19,515 nucleotides of DNA from a candidate division BRC1 bacterium ADurb.BinA292. Its GTDB lineage: Bacteria; Sumerlaeota; Sumerlaeia; MVZB01. Numbering within the stretch: the stretch's first letter is position 1; the number at the start of each line of letters is the position of its first letter. Location: contig MVZB01000033.1 in assembly GCA_002068205.1 (NCBI GenBank), forward strand, positions 1 through 19,515, in the 5' to 3' direction. Shown piece by piece: positions 18,907 through 19,515 of this stretch. The notes under the pieces are model-generated. The model did not search any database and had not been told where the DNA came from. It saw only the letters and a list, made by a program, of their open reading frames with translations. The position numbers were made by a program, and so were the translations under genes.

Positions 18907-19353
18907 GTGAGTGATTTCCTGGGACTCGACATCAGCGGCGCCGGGATGAGCGTCCAACGCCAGCGGCTGCGGGTGATCGCCGAAAACCTGGCCAACCAGC
19001 AGACGACGGGACCCGACGGACCGTACCAGCGCAAGCGGGTGGTGATCGAAGCGGCGCCGGTGGACTCGTTCGCCAAGGCATTCGATGGCGCGCTGGCGGA
19101 GCGGGGCGACCGTGATGGCGCCACGTCGGTTCGGGTCGCTGCGGTGCGCCCCGACGGAGCGCAACCGGTGCGCGTCTATGATCCGCACCACCCGCACGCC
19201 GACCGCGACGGGTATGTCGAGCTGCCCAACATCAGCGTCTTCCGCGAGATGGCCGAGATGATGGAGGCCTCGCGCGCTTACGAAGCAAACCTCGCCGCGT
19301 CGAAGTCGACCCAGGACATGCTCCACAGCGCGCTGGACCTGCTGCGGCGATAA
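18907..19353 (+). CDS. flgC: Flagellar basal-body rod protein FlgC
   Basis: FlgC is a proximal rod protein of the flagellar basal body, exported by the flagellar secretion system without a signal peptide. The 148 residues include the N-terminal rod motif IAENLANQQTTGPDGPYQRK (24-43), in which TTGPDGPYQRK replaces the common NTRTPEGGPYRRK. They also include YDPHHPHADRDGYVELPNIS (91-110) and the C-terminal EMAEMMEASRAYEANLAASK (114-133), both hallmarks of FlgC. The start codon is GTG at 18907, preceded by GGAAAGGTG. It is in the same transcript as flgB. Usually fliE and fliF follow; here 162 bases with an inverted repeat and a REP-like element come next and the window ends. Confidence 0.93.
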   Translation: MSDFLGLDISGAGMSVQRQRLRVIAENLANQQTTGPDGPYQRKRVVIEAAPVDSFAKAFDGALAERGDRDGATSVRVAAVRPDGAQPVRVYDPHHPHADRDGYVELPNISVFREMAEMMEASRAYEANLAASKSTQDMLHSALDLLRR

Positions 19354-19377
19354 CGAAGGCCGATCACGGGTTGCTCA

Positions 19378-19392
19378 TGAACCGGCGGTTCA
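19378..19392. repeat. Small perfect inverted repeat after flgC
   Basis: TGAACC (19378-19383) and GGTTCA (19387-19392) pair around GGC, 24 bases after the flgC stop. No T-run follows, so it is not a standard terminator. It may be a transcript-stabilising hairpin or chance. Confidence 0.35.
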
Positions 19393-19425
19393 CAACGCGG
19401 GAATGATTATGGAGGGCCCTCAACC

Positions 19426-19515
19426 ACCGATTCGAACGACCGCGGACGTGCCGGCCCCAACAGCCGCCCAGTCCTGTCAGGACGGCAGACTTCAGCCCGC
19501 CACTTCAGTGGCGGG
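19426..19515. repeat. REP-like dispersed element, copy 2 (reaches the window edge)
   Basis: These 90 bases align with 8568-8658. The final 40 bases (19476-19515) are identical to copy 1 except for one missing G. They end in the perfect hairpin CCCGCCACT-TC-AGTGGCGGG (19496-19515). Both copies lie in the same orientation in intergenic DNA. The element may continue beyond the window. Confidence 0.8.

Overview
The window is a high-GC (roughly two-thirds G+C by eye), gene-dense bacterial chromosome segment. It encodes two tRNAs with genomic CCA ends, a cytoplasmic acyl-carrier-protein synthase, tryptophan and methionine biosynthesis genes, flagellar rod genes behind a sigma-54 promoter, and a PEP-CTERM (exosortase-sorted) surface protein. 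PEP-CTERM sorting and sigma-54 flagellar control point to a Gram-negative-type, motile, polysaccharide-producing bacterium. Tandem DUF507 genes, scattered GC-rich low-complexity repeats and an ordinary housekeeping gene set would suit an uncultivated lineage near the Desulfobacterota, Acidobacteriota, Sumerlaeota or Hydrogenedentota. That placement is a guess; the sequence does not prove it.

Layout. 1-280: possible edge of a minus-strand gene, then the tRNA-Arg(ACG) promoter. 276-718: tRNA-Arg(ACG) and tRNA-Phe(GAA) with readable sigma-70 promoters and an intrinsic terminator. 801-1442: promoter and two tandem DUF507 genes. 1510-5089: three tightly packed GT-B glycosyltransferases. 5456-8473: a large soluble sensor histidine kinase (degenerate receiver, PAS, GAF, PAS, PAS, HisKA, HATPase). 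8759-9139: acpS. 9237-11772 on the minus strand: an 8-TM membrane protein, a PEP-CTERM protein and a TYW1-like radical SAM protein. 12107-12547 on the minus strand: an IscR/NsrR-like Rrf2 regulator, separated by a 538-base control region from the divergent metY-metX. 15765-17494: trpD-trpC. 17524-18208: a membrane-anchored SHOCT-type gene broken by a frameshift. 18492-19353: sigma-54 promoter, flgB and flgC. The window ends in a repeated hairpin element.

How the parts fit. The glycosyltransferases probably build a cell-surface or exported glycan. PEP-CTERM proteins are characteristically found with such exopolysaccharide systems. metY and metX form the direct-sulfhydrylation route to homocysteine, and the divergent Rrf2 regulator with an AT-rich operator is a natural candidate for their control. 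The metY leader also folds into a 9-bp hairpin whose loop is complementary to a downstream segment, so an RNA switch is possible. flgB-flgC start from a near-perfect -24/-12 promoter with a 25-27 bp inverted repeat about 70 bp upstream, where a sigma-54 activator would be expected to bind.

Oddities most worth checking: (i) TrpC lacks about 40-45 residues covering the first beta strand and its catalytic Glu/Lys; (ii) the SHOCT gene is split by a frameshift; (iii) the PEP-CTERM frame runs 60 residues past its anchor into the radical SAM gene, while a stop overlapping that gene's ATG exists in another frame; (iv) two 90-bp copies of a REP-like element and at least five copies of a CGAGGACGAGGGACGA-type intergenic repeat. 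No phage, plasmid, transposase gene or CRISPR array is visible.
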